A DNA stretch of 64,000 nt. Source: Artocarpus heterophyllus (taxonomy: Eukaryota; Streptophyta; Magnoliopsida; Rosales; Moraceae). Positions within the stretch are counted from its first letter, which is position 1. Every line of letters starts with the position of its first letter. The stretch is from NCBI GenBank assembly GCA_025403435.1, contig CM046354.1:24090728-24154727 (forward strand), read 5' to 3'. This document shows positions 45,356 to 56,293 of this stretch, in pieces. The notes beneath the pieces were generated by a model. The model worked only from the letters and a program-made list of their open reading frames with translations, was not told the origin of the DNA and did no database searches. The translations under genes were made by a program, and so were the position numbers.

Positions 45356-47212
45356 TTTCAGGGACGAAAATTTTTAACGAGGGTAGATTGTAATGACTAG
45401 GAAAAATTCATTAATAAAACCTAATATTTAATTGGGTTTAATTAATTAATTTACCTTTAAAATTGTTATTTTTGTAAGAATTGTGACAATGTATAAATAA
45501 GCAGCATTAACTGGATATTTCACTGTGAACATGGTGCAATGTTGGATATTAATAATACAGGTTTTATGAGTTTAAATACTCAAGAATTTGTAAATAATAC
45601 CCATAAAATAAATTTTATATCACAATTAATTATAAAATTGTGATATACACGGTTGGATAATTACGGTATGAACAAGATATAAAGTCCACCAAAACCCTAA
45701 CCTGGTATGAAAAGGAGGCTGAAGCAGTATAAGTATCCTGCTAAGTGAAAACACAGATAGGGGAGAAGTTACGTTTGGCCTCCAAAGGTAAGAAAAATAT
45801 TTTATATAGTCTAAGGATATGTCTTGCACTGATTTTACCATGGCAGTATAAGAAAAATATTGTTTGGTGAAAAATTACACAGTGTAAAATTTTTGGGGCC
45901 CACTTAGTGGACACCCATTAGAATTTCATTAGGCCACATGTCTTGAAAGGTGGCCCAATCAAATTGTGACACTCGGTAACCCAATAGATTACCTTGTGAG
46001 TCACCCATGTGGATAAGCTTGCATTTAATGTGAGATTAACCCAAAACAATCCCATTTTTCTTCCTCAAGCCCCACGGCAGCCATTGTTGGAGCTTCTCAA
46101 AACTTTTCTCAACCTAAATCTTTACAAAAAATAACCCCAAGCAAGTTCAAGATGCAAAATTTAAGAAAGTTCAACAAGTTTTAAGGTAGAACCTAAACTT
46201 TTTTCAAGTTTTCAAAGGGATTTTTCCTAGTTAAGGGAGAAGTCGATTCATGGTGTTTTTACATGAAAAATATTTAGGAAAAAGGATTCAAAGGAGCCTT
46301 GGAAGGCAAGAATCACAAGTTTTCAAGTTGGGTAAGTTTGATTCCTTAAAGTTTTAACATTTTGTGATTTTTTGTTTTGATTTTATTACCTCAAAAGTAT
46401 GTGGGCTCTTGAGTAAATTTTGGTTGAATCCCATAGAAATATGAATTATGGTATGTTGATGTTGTGAAATTAAGGGTGGAATTGTTGAAAATGTTAGTTT
46501 TTGCAAAAAGTATTATTTTTGTAATTTTAGTACTAATTTTGCAAAAGTGATGACTTGGCATAAAAACAATTTAGACAAGCGTTGGAACTGTCTGTACAGG
46601 GGTAAATATGCTGTTTAAAAATAGATTTTTACAAAAATGCCCCAATGACTAAATTGAAAGAAAAAGTTCTTTCTTGGAAGATTTGAAAAATGCCCAAAAG
46701 TACCCCTGTGTAGTGACAATTTTGAAAAAGTTAAAACACAAAACTTGTAGCTCTCGATGAAACTATTAGGTAACATGGATGGTTCGTCGAAAATCTCAAC
46801 CATTTGAGAGATTTTAATTTTTCAAGAATTTATTAAAATTGGAAAAAAAATTAAAGGGAAAAAATGTCATTGTTCTAAAGGATTTTGAATATGGTACATT
46901 GAGCAAAAATGATGCTTGTGAAAAATGGCAAATTATGGTTTAAAAAGATTAATTTTAGTCCCGGGGGTAAAATTGTCAAAATTTTTAGTTTACGGACTAA
47001 ACTGTAAAGTTTTACTGAAACGGGGCATAAAAGTGAAATTAGGAATCCGACCCATTAGGATATTGTTTTTAAATTAGTGCATAGCTATTTTAGTTAGAAT
47101 AGCAAAATCGAGCCCAGGAAGCTAGTAGGCCCATTCGGGGCAAAATCGTCACTTTTCCCGAAGTAGACCGAATCGCTCTAAACGTCCCTAGATAGGGAAA
47201 AAGGAATAATTC

Positions 47213-50200
47213 TGTCACAACCTGCCTTTTCGGGCTGTGATAAAACTCTTTCTTACTTACTTTAGGGCAAAAATTTAGGAAATTTTTTTTTTAAACAGGA
47301 ATAAATAATTGCCTTACATTAACTTTGATAATTCTCAAAATACTTTCACATACTTGTATTTACATAATTAATACTTTTACTTTCATAACAGCTTTCTTTT
47401 AAACATTTCATATCAAAATAACTTTAAACATACGTAGCGGAAAACATTACAGCAGCAGACTCCATACCCAATCTGCGCATCATCCACCCCTCCGCCAGCT
47501 CACCATTTGAACTTATTCTGACCTTCTCGTCGGAATACCTACAGCATGAAATACTTAATGAGCTAACGCCCAGTAAGTCCCATAAATCCCACATGGATAT
47601 TCATATGAATGCATGAATCAATTATGCTTTCTTATAAACTTTCTTTATCCTCATCATTTCTTATCTTTATTAGGGCCCAAGTGTCCGTACCATTGCGCAA
47701 TTTCATTTAGGTCTACGTAACACCGCGACCGTAACATATCCTTTAAACTCCCCTTGAGTTAGGAGTCAGTACGACACTTCTCTTAATTTATGGTGATACA
47801 TTTACCAGTCCATTTATTATGGTTGACATACCATGCATGAAGTGATAATCACATATTATCCATGAAACATAAAATTCTCTTGCATAGCGTAGTACACACA
47901 GGTACTTACTTTTTATACACACTGGTACACATTAATATACACATAGGTATATAGCATAATGTACTCACAGGTACTTAACATAAAATGTAGACACAGATAC
48001 CTACTTTATACATACTCAAGTATTTATCATTGTACACACAGGTATGAAATCATGATACACATGCTCATTTTCATTATTGTACATACAAGTACATAACATA
48101 TTATACACACAGGTACAAAATAATGGTACACATGCTCATTTTTATTATTGTACACACAGGTACATAACATCTTGTACACACTGGTACACATTAATATGCT
48201 CACAATTATTCATACATGACTATACCCCTAGGTATTCATATCATGGCAAACATACAAGTTTACACTTAATTATACTCATAGGTATACATATACATACATT
48301 TCTTTCTAAACCTACATTTCATACTGCAGGTGGGAAGGGTACTTACTTGATGTGAATGTCAGGTAATTTAATATCGATTTCCCTTCTCCCGGACTCCTAG
48401 GATCCTGTTGGCCAATTACAAAGCCATTAGCCAAATTCCACTATGTTTCGATACGAAACATCCGTTAGTTAATAAATTGAGTTGCATTACTATGTACAAC
48501 TTTAAAAACCACTGGTTTTTCTTATTTCTGTCTAACTTTACCCTATCCTTTCTAACGAAGGGCGGGAACCCTTTCTAGTCATTTTCTTATTCCATTGGAA
48601 ACATTTCAAAACGGTTCGGGTTATTTGGACAAAAATGACGATTTTGCCCTTCGTGGGTTTACTAACCTACCCGAGCTCGATTTCGTTATTCTTACGAAAA
48701 TAACCATATACTAATTTCAAAATAACACCCTAGTGGATCAAATCCCTTTATTTCTTAATTATGCCCCATTTTCATAAAACTTTGCAGTTTAGTCCCTGAA
48801 CTAAAAATTTTGACGATTTTACCCCCGGGACTAAAATTTACTTCTTTGCATCAAAATTTCATATTTTTCTCAAGGGTCATTTTTGCTTAAGGTACCATGC
48901 CTTAAATCATTTTGCAAAAATAACATTTTTTCCATTTAACACTTTTTTCACTTTTAACATATTCTTAAAAAATCAAAAACTCACAAACAATTGAGTTTTT
49001 CTACAAACCATTTGAGCAACCTAATAGTTTCATCGAGATCTACAACTTTTATGTTTTAACTTTTCCCAAAATCTCACTGTATAGGGGCGTTTTTGACTAT
49101 TTTTCAAATCTGCCGAGAAGGAACTTTTTCTTTCAATTTAGTCCCTTTGGCATTTTTACAAAAATCCATTTCAACCTTGCAATTCTACCCCTGTAAAAAC
49201 CATTCCATTCCTTAATCAACACATTCTCATGCTCAAACATCACTTTTGCAAAGTCAAACATCAAAATTACAAAAATAAGACTTTTTTCAAAAATTACCGA
49301 TTTGCACTAAAAACCAAAGTTTCACAACTCAAACTTGCCAATCATCACATATACATGAAATTCCATCAAATACATGCTCAAAACCCCTCATGGGTTTGAA
49401 AGAATAAAAATCAAAACAAAATTCAAAACTGTAAACTTTAAAACTTACCCAAATAACTCTTTTTGGATTTCTAGCCTTCAAAGGCTTCTTGAACTTCTTC
49501 TTGGACTTCCTTTTCATGCAAAAATACCATGGATTAATTTTTGCCCTTTATCCATGAAAAATCCCTTGAAAACTCATCAAAAAGTTTAGGATTTTACCTT
49601 AAAACTTGTGGGAAATCCTTGTACTTGCTTGTAAAACTTGTTTCGGGGTATTTTTGCAAAGTTTGGGGGCTGAGAAATTTTTTTAGAGCTGTTGGTTATG
49701 GCTGCCGGAGCTTGGAAGGAGAGAAAGGAAATGAATTTTTGTGATAACTTTGCCTTAAATGCATCCTTATCACATTTGGTGACTCATGGTAACCCATGAG
49801 TATACCACTAGGTGTCCTCATCTTATTGGGCCACATTGCATGGCTTGTTGGCCCAATAGAATTCAAGCAAATGTCCACTTTGTGGAGTTAAAAATTTATA
49901 CTGTGTAATTTTCACCACACAGTATTTTTCCTATACTGTCGTGGTCAATTCAGTGTACTTTCTATCCTTAGACTGTATAAAAATATTTAACTTACTTTTC
50001 GTTTACTTTTAGAGGCCAATCATAACATTTTTCGTATCTGCGTTTTCATTTAGCAGTATTCTTATACTGCTCTGGCCTCCTTTCTACCCCCGGATAGGGT
50101 TAGGACAACCTCTATGTCCTATTTACATTCTAATCATCCATTCGTTTATATCACAATTTCACAATTAATTGTGACATGAAATTCATTTTATGGATATTAT

Positions 50201-50428
50201 GCACAAATCTCTGAGTCATCAAACTCATAAAATTTGTATTTTATAATATCCACCATTGCATTACATATGCCATAAAATTTGCAATCAATGCCGTTCATTC
50301 ATATTTTATTGTAATTTTCACAGAAATTACAATTTTTACAAAATTTTACATTTTTTTTAAGAATAAATTCATTAATTAAACTTAATTAAATATTAGGTTT
50401 CATTGATGACGTTTTCTCGGTCATTACA
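47213..50428 (-). mobile_element. Solo gypsy LTR S3, inverted, inside the E 3' LTR
   Basis: Plus-strand edges TGTCACAACCTGCC and ...CTCGGTCATTACA, i.e. on the minus strand TGTAATGACCGAG...GGCAGGTTGTGACA. This is the same family as the LTRs of E. Perfect 5-bp duplication AATTC (47208-47212 and 50429-50433). 3.2 kb, no internal sequence. It carries an inverted, longer version of the GTACCTGTGTGTATAT array at 47885-48290. Confidence 0.94.
47885..48290 (-). repeat. Tandem array in S3, inverted and expanded
   Basis: Repeated TACACACAGGTAC and TACACACTGGTAC words at irregular 25-40-bp spacing, complementary to the arrays at 25395-25610 and 50735-50965 but about twice as long. It produces spurious His/Thr/Tyr-rich ORFs. 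Confidence 0.8.
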
Positions 50429-51633
50429 AATTCAACGGACTTTCGCTCTTCGTTAGAGACGATAGGGTAAATTTGGATTGAAATAAGAAAACTGGGAGTT
50501 GGTGGAGTTGTGTATAATTATGTAACTCAATTTATTAATTTACGATCGTTTCGTAATGAGTCATAGAGGAAATAGTGAACTTTGGCTAATAACTTTGTAA
50601 TTGGCCAACAGAAACCTAGAAGTTTAGGAGAGAGGAAACCGAAGTTGCTTTACTCAGTACACGAATCAAGTAAGTTCTCATCCCACCTACAGTATGAAAT
50701 TGTTGGTATAGAATGTATAATATATATATATATGTATACCTGTGTGTACATCAAAGTGTGTACCTATGTGTATGCTACAACATGAATACCTATAAGTGCA
50801 TTAGTGTATACCTATGAGTATACAGAATAAATACCTGTGAGTATGATGATATATACCTGTGTGTATATCATGTTAAGTACCTGTGAGTATATTATGATAT
50901 GTACCTATGTGTATATTATGTTCAGTACCAATGTGTATATAAAGTATGTACCTGTGTGTACTATGCCATACAAGAGCAATTATGTTTGTGTATAACATGT
51001 GATTATCATTTCATGCATGGTATGATAACCATAATAAGTGGACTGGTAAATATATCACCAGAACTTAAAAAAAGTGTCGTCCCGACTCTTGACTCAAGAG
51101 AAGTTTAAGGATATACTATGGTCTTGGTGTTACGAAGACCTAAGTGCGTAATAGTACGAACACTTGGGCCCTAGTAAGAGATAAGATATATAAAAAAAAA
51201 AAAGATAAGGAATGATCATAAGAAAGCATAATCGGATCATGCATTTTATTGATTGTGCATGTGGGCTATATTGGGACTCACTGGGCATAAGCTCATTAAG
51301 TGTTTCATGCTATAGGTATTCCAACAAGAAGGTCAGAATAATTTCATAGATGAGCTGGCAGAGAGATGAGTAATGTGCAGAATGGGTATGGATTCCGCCG
51401 CAGTATGTTTCCGCTATAGTATATTTTAAGTTATTTTGAAATGTAATGTTTAGTAAATAGTATTGTAAAAGAAAGGTTGCTGAAGTAAATATATATATAT
51501 GTTTGTATTCTGAAAGTTGTTAAAACTAGTATATGTGAAATATTTATTTATTAAAAAAAATTTCCTAAATTTTTTGTCTATAAGTAAATAAGAAAAAAGG
51601 TTCATCATAGCCCGAAAAAGACAGGTTGTGACA

Positions 51634-52630
51634 ACTTGGGCGAGGCTAATTTTATTCTTGGCATCCAGATCTTTTGGGATAGGAAGAACAAAATGATAAC
51701 TTTGTCCCAGGTCAACTACATAGATAAGATTTTCAAGAGGTTTGCAATGCAAGATTCTAAGAAAGGTGGGCAACCATTTAAATCTGGAATTACTCTTTCT
51801 AAGAAAGACTCTCCAAAGTCTGAGGAAGAAAGAGAATACATGAAGAAGGTGTCTTATGCTTCGGCAGTGGGTAGTCTCATGTATGCTATGCTTTGCACAC
51901 GACTGGCTATTTGTTATGCGGTCGGGATTGTTAGTCGATTTCAAGCAAATCTGGGACCAAACCATTGGGTAGTCTCATGTATGCCATGCTTTGCACATGA
52001 CCGAATATTTGTTATGCGGTTAGAATTGTAAGTCGATTTCAGGTGGATTTGGGACCGAACCATTGGGTTACGGTCAAGCATAGTTTCAAATACCTAAGAA
52101 GGACTTCAAGGTATATGTTTGTGTATTCGGGTGAGGACTCAACTCCTCTTAGATACACTGATTTGGATTTCCACTCTTGTCTAGACTCTAGGAGATCAAC
52201 TTCAGGTTTTGTGTTTACTCTAGGCAGCGGTGCCATCAGTTGGAGAAGTGTGAAGCAAGATTGCACTTTGGATTCAACGATGGAGGCTGAGTATGTGGTA
52301 GCTAGTGTTGCTTCAAAAGAAGCAGTGTGACTTCGTAAGTTCCTTAGGGATCTTGAGGTAGTTCCTAATATGAATAAGGTAGTATCGCTGTACTATATAA
52401 TAGTGTAGCAGTAGCTAATGCTATGGAACCAAGTTTCACAAAAAGAGTAACATATTGATCAAAAGTATCATGTGCTAAAGGACTTCATAGAGGGCGGGCA
52501 TGTAGCTATTTGCAAAGTCACATCTTAGGACAATTTAGCTAACCCATTCATGAAGACACAAACTACAAGAGTTTTTGAGAGGCATGTGGAAGCTATGGGG
52601 ATGCAAGATTTGTCATATTTACTCACTTAG
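51634..52630 (+). pseudogene. Copia B RT C-terminus and RNase H
   Basis: Resumes after gypsy E with GEANFILGIQIFWDRKNKMI, LSQVNYIDKIFKRFAMQDSK, then ASAVGSLMYAMLCTR and IVSRFQANLGPNHW. A 98-bp tandem duplication follows (51872-51969 and 51970-52067) and shifts the frame. RNase H then reads FKYLRRTSRYMFVYSGEDST, YTDLDFHSCLDSRRSTSGFV, WRSVKQDCTLDSTMEAEYVV and ends MQDLSYLLT-like near 52628. Small deletions (near 52400) and stops are present. Compared with copia C, the first catalytic region YTDSD is YTDLD. Confidence 0.92.
51872..52067 (+). repeat. 98-bp tandem duplication within copia B RT
   Basis: TAGTCTCATGTATG...ACCATTGGG is repeated head to tail at exactly 98 bp. By my hand count the copies differ at about 15 positions. 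It covers the GSLMYAMLCTR-to-PGPNHW block, and 98 is not a multiple of three. Confidence 0.92.
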
Positions 52631-52644
52631 TGTAAGTGAGAGAT

Positions 52645-54632
52645 TGTTAGACATGTATACCCTAACGAGTAAAAATGTAATATGTTTTTGGAGAATTTTT
52701 TATCAACAAAGAATTTATTTATTGTTTATAGGCCAAATCTTATCCTCTTTACGTTCATATTTGTTGAATGTATATTAAGCAAACAAAATCTAAGACTGTC
52801 GGTCTAAACCTTTGAGAATTGGGCATATGATGGACAGATTATGTGTAAGACACGATTCTTAAGGTGATGGTCCAAATCATAAGATCCACAATTGAGGGAA
52901 TAAAGTTGGACGCTTTATTCATTCAAAGATTGTTATGTTGTCTATATCCCTAACAAGAGATGGCTTGTCTTGACCATTAGAGGTGGACTCTACGAATAGA
53001 AACATTGGCTCATTGCATAAGTGAAGATGTGTTGGATCGGGACATAAAGTGAATTGATTTGGGTTAATAATTCTGTCTCAGCATATCGATTCACTTTAGA
53101 TAATCATATGTGTTGTATCTTAATCCTGAGAAGAATAATGGGCCCATTGTCTTGACTTGTGTCTTTTAATGTATCAAATGGTGACATCTACATTTTATTA
53201 GTGGTACCCATGTCGGTACGTTGAAGGCATGACTCTTGATAGCGTAGACCTATTATTCATAGATATGATCTAAATCCATAGCTTCTCTTCAGGAATAGTT
53301 GATATCCACTTATATGTGTTATCCTGTAATTGAAAAATTGGAACGCTAAACCATTTGGATACATATATGTAATCAAATAGTATACTGTCTTTGGATGGTA
53401 AGGTTTCCGACGGTGAGATAATGGAACGTAAGAGAAAAATAATCGGGAAGGTAAGACAAAACTTATCCTTAAACTGACTATGTATAATCATATGGGGATA
53501 CGATACATTATGATATGTCATAGAGACTTAGCTATGTGGGCTTTTCTATATAGTTCGAGAGTACAGCTCTAAGCTTTTAGTAGAGTAGCATTAAAGTTGA
53601 TAATTATGAAATGTATATCTAGGATATTAAGTTTCGTAATTATCAGGAGTTTGAAATATATAGGTCCATCGGGTCTCCTTTGCTAGCTCATAAAATCCTA
53701 TAATGATACGGTGTGCTTTTCTAATAAATTGGTGATTTATGTCAAATTATTAGATTGGCTAAAATTCGAGTCAATTGGATTTAATAATTCATTTTAATGT
53801 ATCGATTAAATTAATTCTGTAATTAATTTAAAATAAACATATTGGTTTATCAGTTGAATTAATTTGGTGAATTAATTCAATATAAATATTTTGAATTATT
53901 CTGGATAATATCTTATTTGTATGGATTTATTGGGATATGATTATTTTAATCAGATAACTTATCTATTGGATTATTTGAATTAAAATTAAGACTCTGTCAA
54001 AAGATACCCAGAACTAATAAAATAGGAATTATCCAATGGGTTGAGATAGTATATATCGGATCGACCTATGGAGTTTGAATTGAATTCAAACTCGAGGATC
54101 AGCGACAACGCGATCGACCGCGCCTTTGGATTGTGGTCTACCACAGCTCGTTGTAATCAGAATCTGATTACATGGATTACATTTTGAAACTGATTTAAAC
54201 TCAAATTTTAAGGCCTTATCTGATAGTGATTGACCCTAGGTCCGACCTCTATATAAAGGGAGTGAGTCTCTATTATTATTTAGATCAGTTGAGAAATCTA
54301 AAGTGAAACTCTGAAACTCCCTAGAGAGCTGTTGTTCACGAATCACGAACTATAGCTTGGGTATTTCTTAATTGGTCGGAAGGAGAGCCACTTATAAAAG
54401 AGCTGTACGAGTGTGCCCACACATACAACGGTCGTTAAAAGAGAATAGCAAAGAAGGCTAGTTGGTTGAAGCTCTTTTGGAATGTTATTTCTCTTCGCAG
54501 ATTGTGGCGCTTTTCGACAAATAAGGTTAGTAAGATCTGGTTAATTTATGCATATAGTGTGTCATACTTGTGTTTTGGAAATACTTTGATATAAAAATTT
54601 TTAAAATTTTGTTACTTACTATTTTTCCAACA
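52645..54632 (+). repeat. 3' LTR of copia B
   Basis: TGTTAGACATGTATACCC...TTTTTCCAACA, 1.99 kb, preceded by the purine-rich GTGTAAGTGAGAGAT. TATATAAAGGGAGTG at 54250. The GC-rich patch at about 54100-54135 reads GACAACGCGATCGACCGCGCC. Followed by TTAAC and the displaced gag start of copia A. Confidence 0.92.
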
Positions 54633-54685
54633 TTAACCAGTTAAAACTTAAGAGGCAAGAAGTGAAAAAATCATATTTGACATGT
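54633..54685 (-). pseudogene. Displaced copy of copia A gag start
   Basis: Minus-strand ATG at about 54683 reads MSNMIFSLLAS-stop-VLTG, the same as the gag start at 16600-16548. The two copies differ at about five of 53 bases. It carries the natural connection to the leader of A on its right, whereas the other copy connects to the rest of gag. Confidence 0.82.
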
Positions 54686-56278
54686 TTGTCGAGAAAAATA
54701 AGGAATATAATTTAATAAATAATTACATAAATGTCAAAAGAAAAATAAAGGCAGAGAAAATATGATCCATGAATGCACATGTTAAAATACACAAAACATG
54801 TTTACTTTAATAGCCTAAGGAATTTTAATCATCACAACTAAGTACCACTGTAGGGTAGGTCAAATAATTGCTAATTAAAATAAGACTTTCTCAATTAATA
54901 AATATTATCTAAAATATCTCATATTTCTAATACTTATTAATTTTTTAATTTCGGTCAAGAAAATAATTAACGAATGTAATTATTTCTTTATTAGCGTAAC
55001 CTATTGTTTCAAATTTTTAAACTTGACTTAGAAATTGCTGCTATAGGGTAGGTAAATTCTAAAATACATCTTAAAATCCTATCTTATGAAAGACAACCTT
55101 ATAATTGAAATTAGTAGACACCCTCCATAGGGAGAAAGAAATCAAAGCGTCTCTAGACGCTACTAAAATTCACGATGTTGTGCTAACGATAGAGACCTAT
55201 GGTTTATATCATCATATTACCCACTCTCACGCATTATTTTGTAAAAGGTGTATTCGATCTTATAAAACAACTCTTGTTTCATAAACTTTAGTCAATTTAA
55301 ACATTTTAAATTACTAAGCCTTCGTAATTTTAAACAATTTAAAAATATAAATTAAATCAATTGTGACATTATAAAATTTAACAATTAAATCTATAAATTT
55401 CACATTTGAACTACTAAGTTTGCAAATTCATTTACTTAATTAATTTCAAAATTTAATCTTATTAAATTTGTTACAAGGCACATTAAATAAATTTACTAAA
55501 TAATTTTTGAAAATAAAAGGTAAATGCGCATGAATGCATGATATATAAGACAAGTAGGCACTTTTCTCTCAAGATAGCATGTTATATGCATGGCAATGTC
55601 ATTATCATCAACATAATAAAAAAAATTCAAACGGTAGCGAAATGGAAAAACTTGGTCAGGGTTATGAACCCTAGACCCAAAATAAATAAATAAAACTTTG
55701 GGTTTTCTTGTAATTCTCCAACTTCTCTTTGTGAGTAGTGATGGTATTTCTTGAATTCTTAAATTTAATAAAAATATCCATTTTTAAAAGCTGATTTTTT
55801 TTTCTTTTCTAAGTAATGTCTAGGTGTAATTCGGCTAAATGGAATGGAGCAAGCCGAGGTCTACCTGTACCTTAGCTAGTGGGTTATGAGCCCATTACAT
55901 AGGCTGGGCCGGGCAGCTAGGGTTCTAAACCCTTAGTCATGATTGTAGTGATGACCAGCATGGTTGGCGCACCGCCTCTTGCACATAAATTTTTTTGATA
56001 TAAAAAATCAAGGAACTTTTTCCAAAAAAATATATATGCATATGAAGAACTTTTCTTCATCAAAATTACATGAGAAACTTGCAACATGAATCCTATTTAC
56101 AATAAATATAAACAAAAAAAATGCAAAAAATTCCATGGATTGGAAAAATTTACGACCAATCCAAATTCATTCATCATAATAAAAAAATAACATCCATCAA
56201 AATAAATAGAAAACATATATCATAAACCATGCATAGATTATCAAATAATCATTCATTAAATTAATATAAGGTATTGCT
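54686..56278 (-). other. Leader (5' UTR) of copia A
   Basis: 1.6 kb of AT-rich non-coding DNA between gag start and primer site. It contains variant repeats of CACTGTAGGGTAGGT (54847), CTGCTATAGGGTAGGT (55039) and CCCTCCATAGGGAG (55122). A slightly GC-richer patch lies at 55840-55975. No gene seen. Confidence 0.7.
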
Positions 56279-56292
56279 ACCTCTGACACCAA
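56279..56292 (-). other. Primer binding site of copia A
   Basis: Minus strand TTGGTGTCAGAGGT adjoining the LTR edge at 56294; an initiator-Met-type primer site with one or two substitutions. Confidence 0.85.
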
Positions 56293-56293
56293 T

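Larger units (their letters stand above)
23267..51633 (+). mobile_element. Ty3/gypsy chromovirus-type element E, itself multiply nested
   Basis: LTR ends TGTAATGACTAGG and ...GGTTGTGACA are flanked by the perfect 5-bp duplication ACTTG (23262-23266 and 51634-51638). Own parts: 5' LTR 23267-26270; primer site; ORF1 26419-27204 continued at 29225; gag-pol from 29691 continued at 40898-45355; 3' LTR 45389-51633. Inserted parts: S2 with its tandem duplicate, copia C, and solo LTR S3. Without these the element is about 12 kb with 3-kb LTRs, and the integrase ends in a chromodomain-like tail, the pattern of the Tekay/Del chromoviruses. Confidence 0.92.
45389..51633 (+). repeat. 3' LTR of gypsy E, split by solo LTR S3
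   Basis: Starts TGTAATGACTAGG at 45389, after the purine-rich GGGACGAAAATTTTTAACGAGGGTAGA. It runs to 47212, is interrupted by S3 (47213-50428), and resumes at 50434 to end ...GGTTGTGACA at 51633. Own length is about 3.02 kb, close to the 3.00 kb of the 5' LTR, and the two are collinear with many point differences. Confidence 0.93.
16589..54632 (+). mobile_element. Ty1/copia element B, split by gypsy E
   Basis: Complete plus-strand copia of roughly 9.7 kb of own sequence: 5' LTR 16589-18585, primer site at 18587, leader, gag-pol from 20223, interruption at 23267-51633 by gypsy E, pol end to about 52630, polypurine tract, 3' LTR 52645-54632. It is inserted in the gag start of copia A. The expected 5-bp duplication TTAAC is seen at 54633-54637 and 16548-16552, but 36 extra bases separate it from the left LTR (see findings). 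Domain order PR-INT-RT-RNase H is diagnostic of copia. Confidence 0.92.

Noticed and set aside
48077..48355. His/Thr/Tyr-rich ORF (92 codons)
   Set aside because: Pure translation of the TACACACAGGTAC tandem array in LTR S3; repeat artefact.
23267..51633. Reading 23267-51633 as several independent adjacent elements
   Set aside because: Matching LTR ends and the perfect ACTTG duplication, together with restored MKDL|GEANF reading in copia B, show one insertion event followed by later insertions into it.
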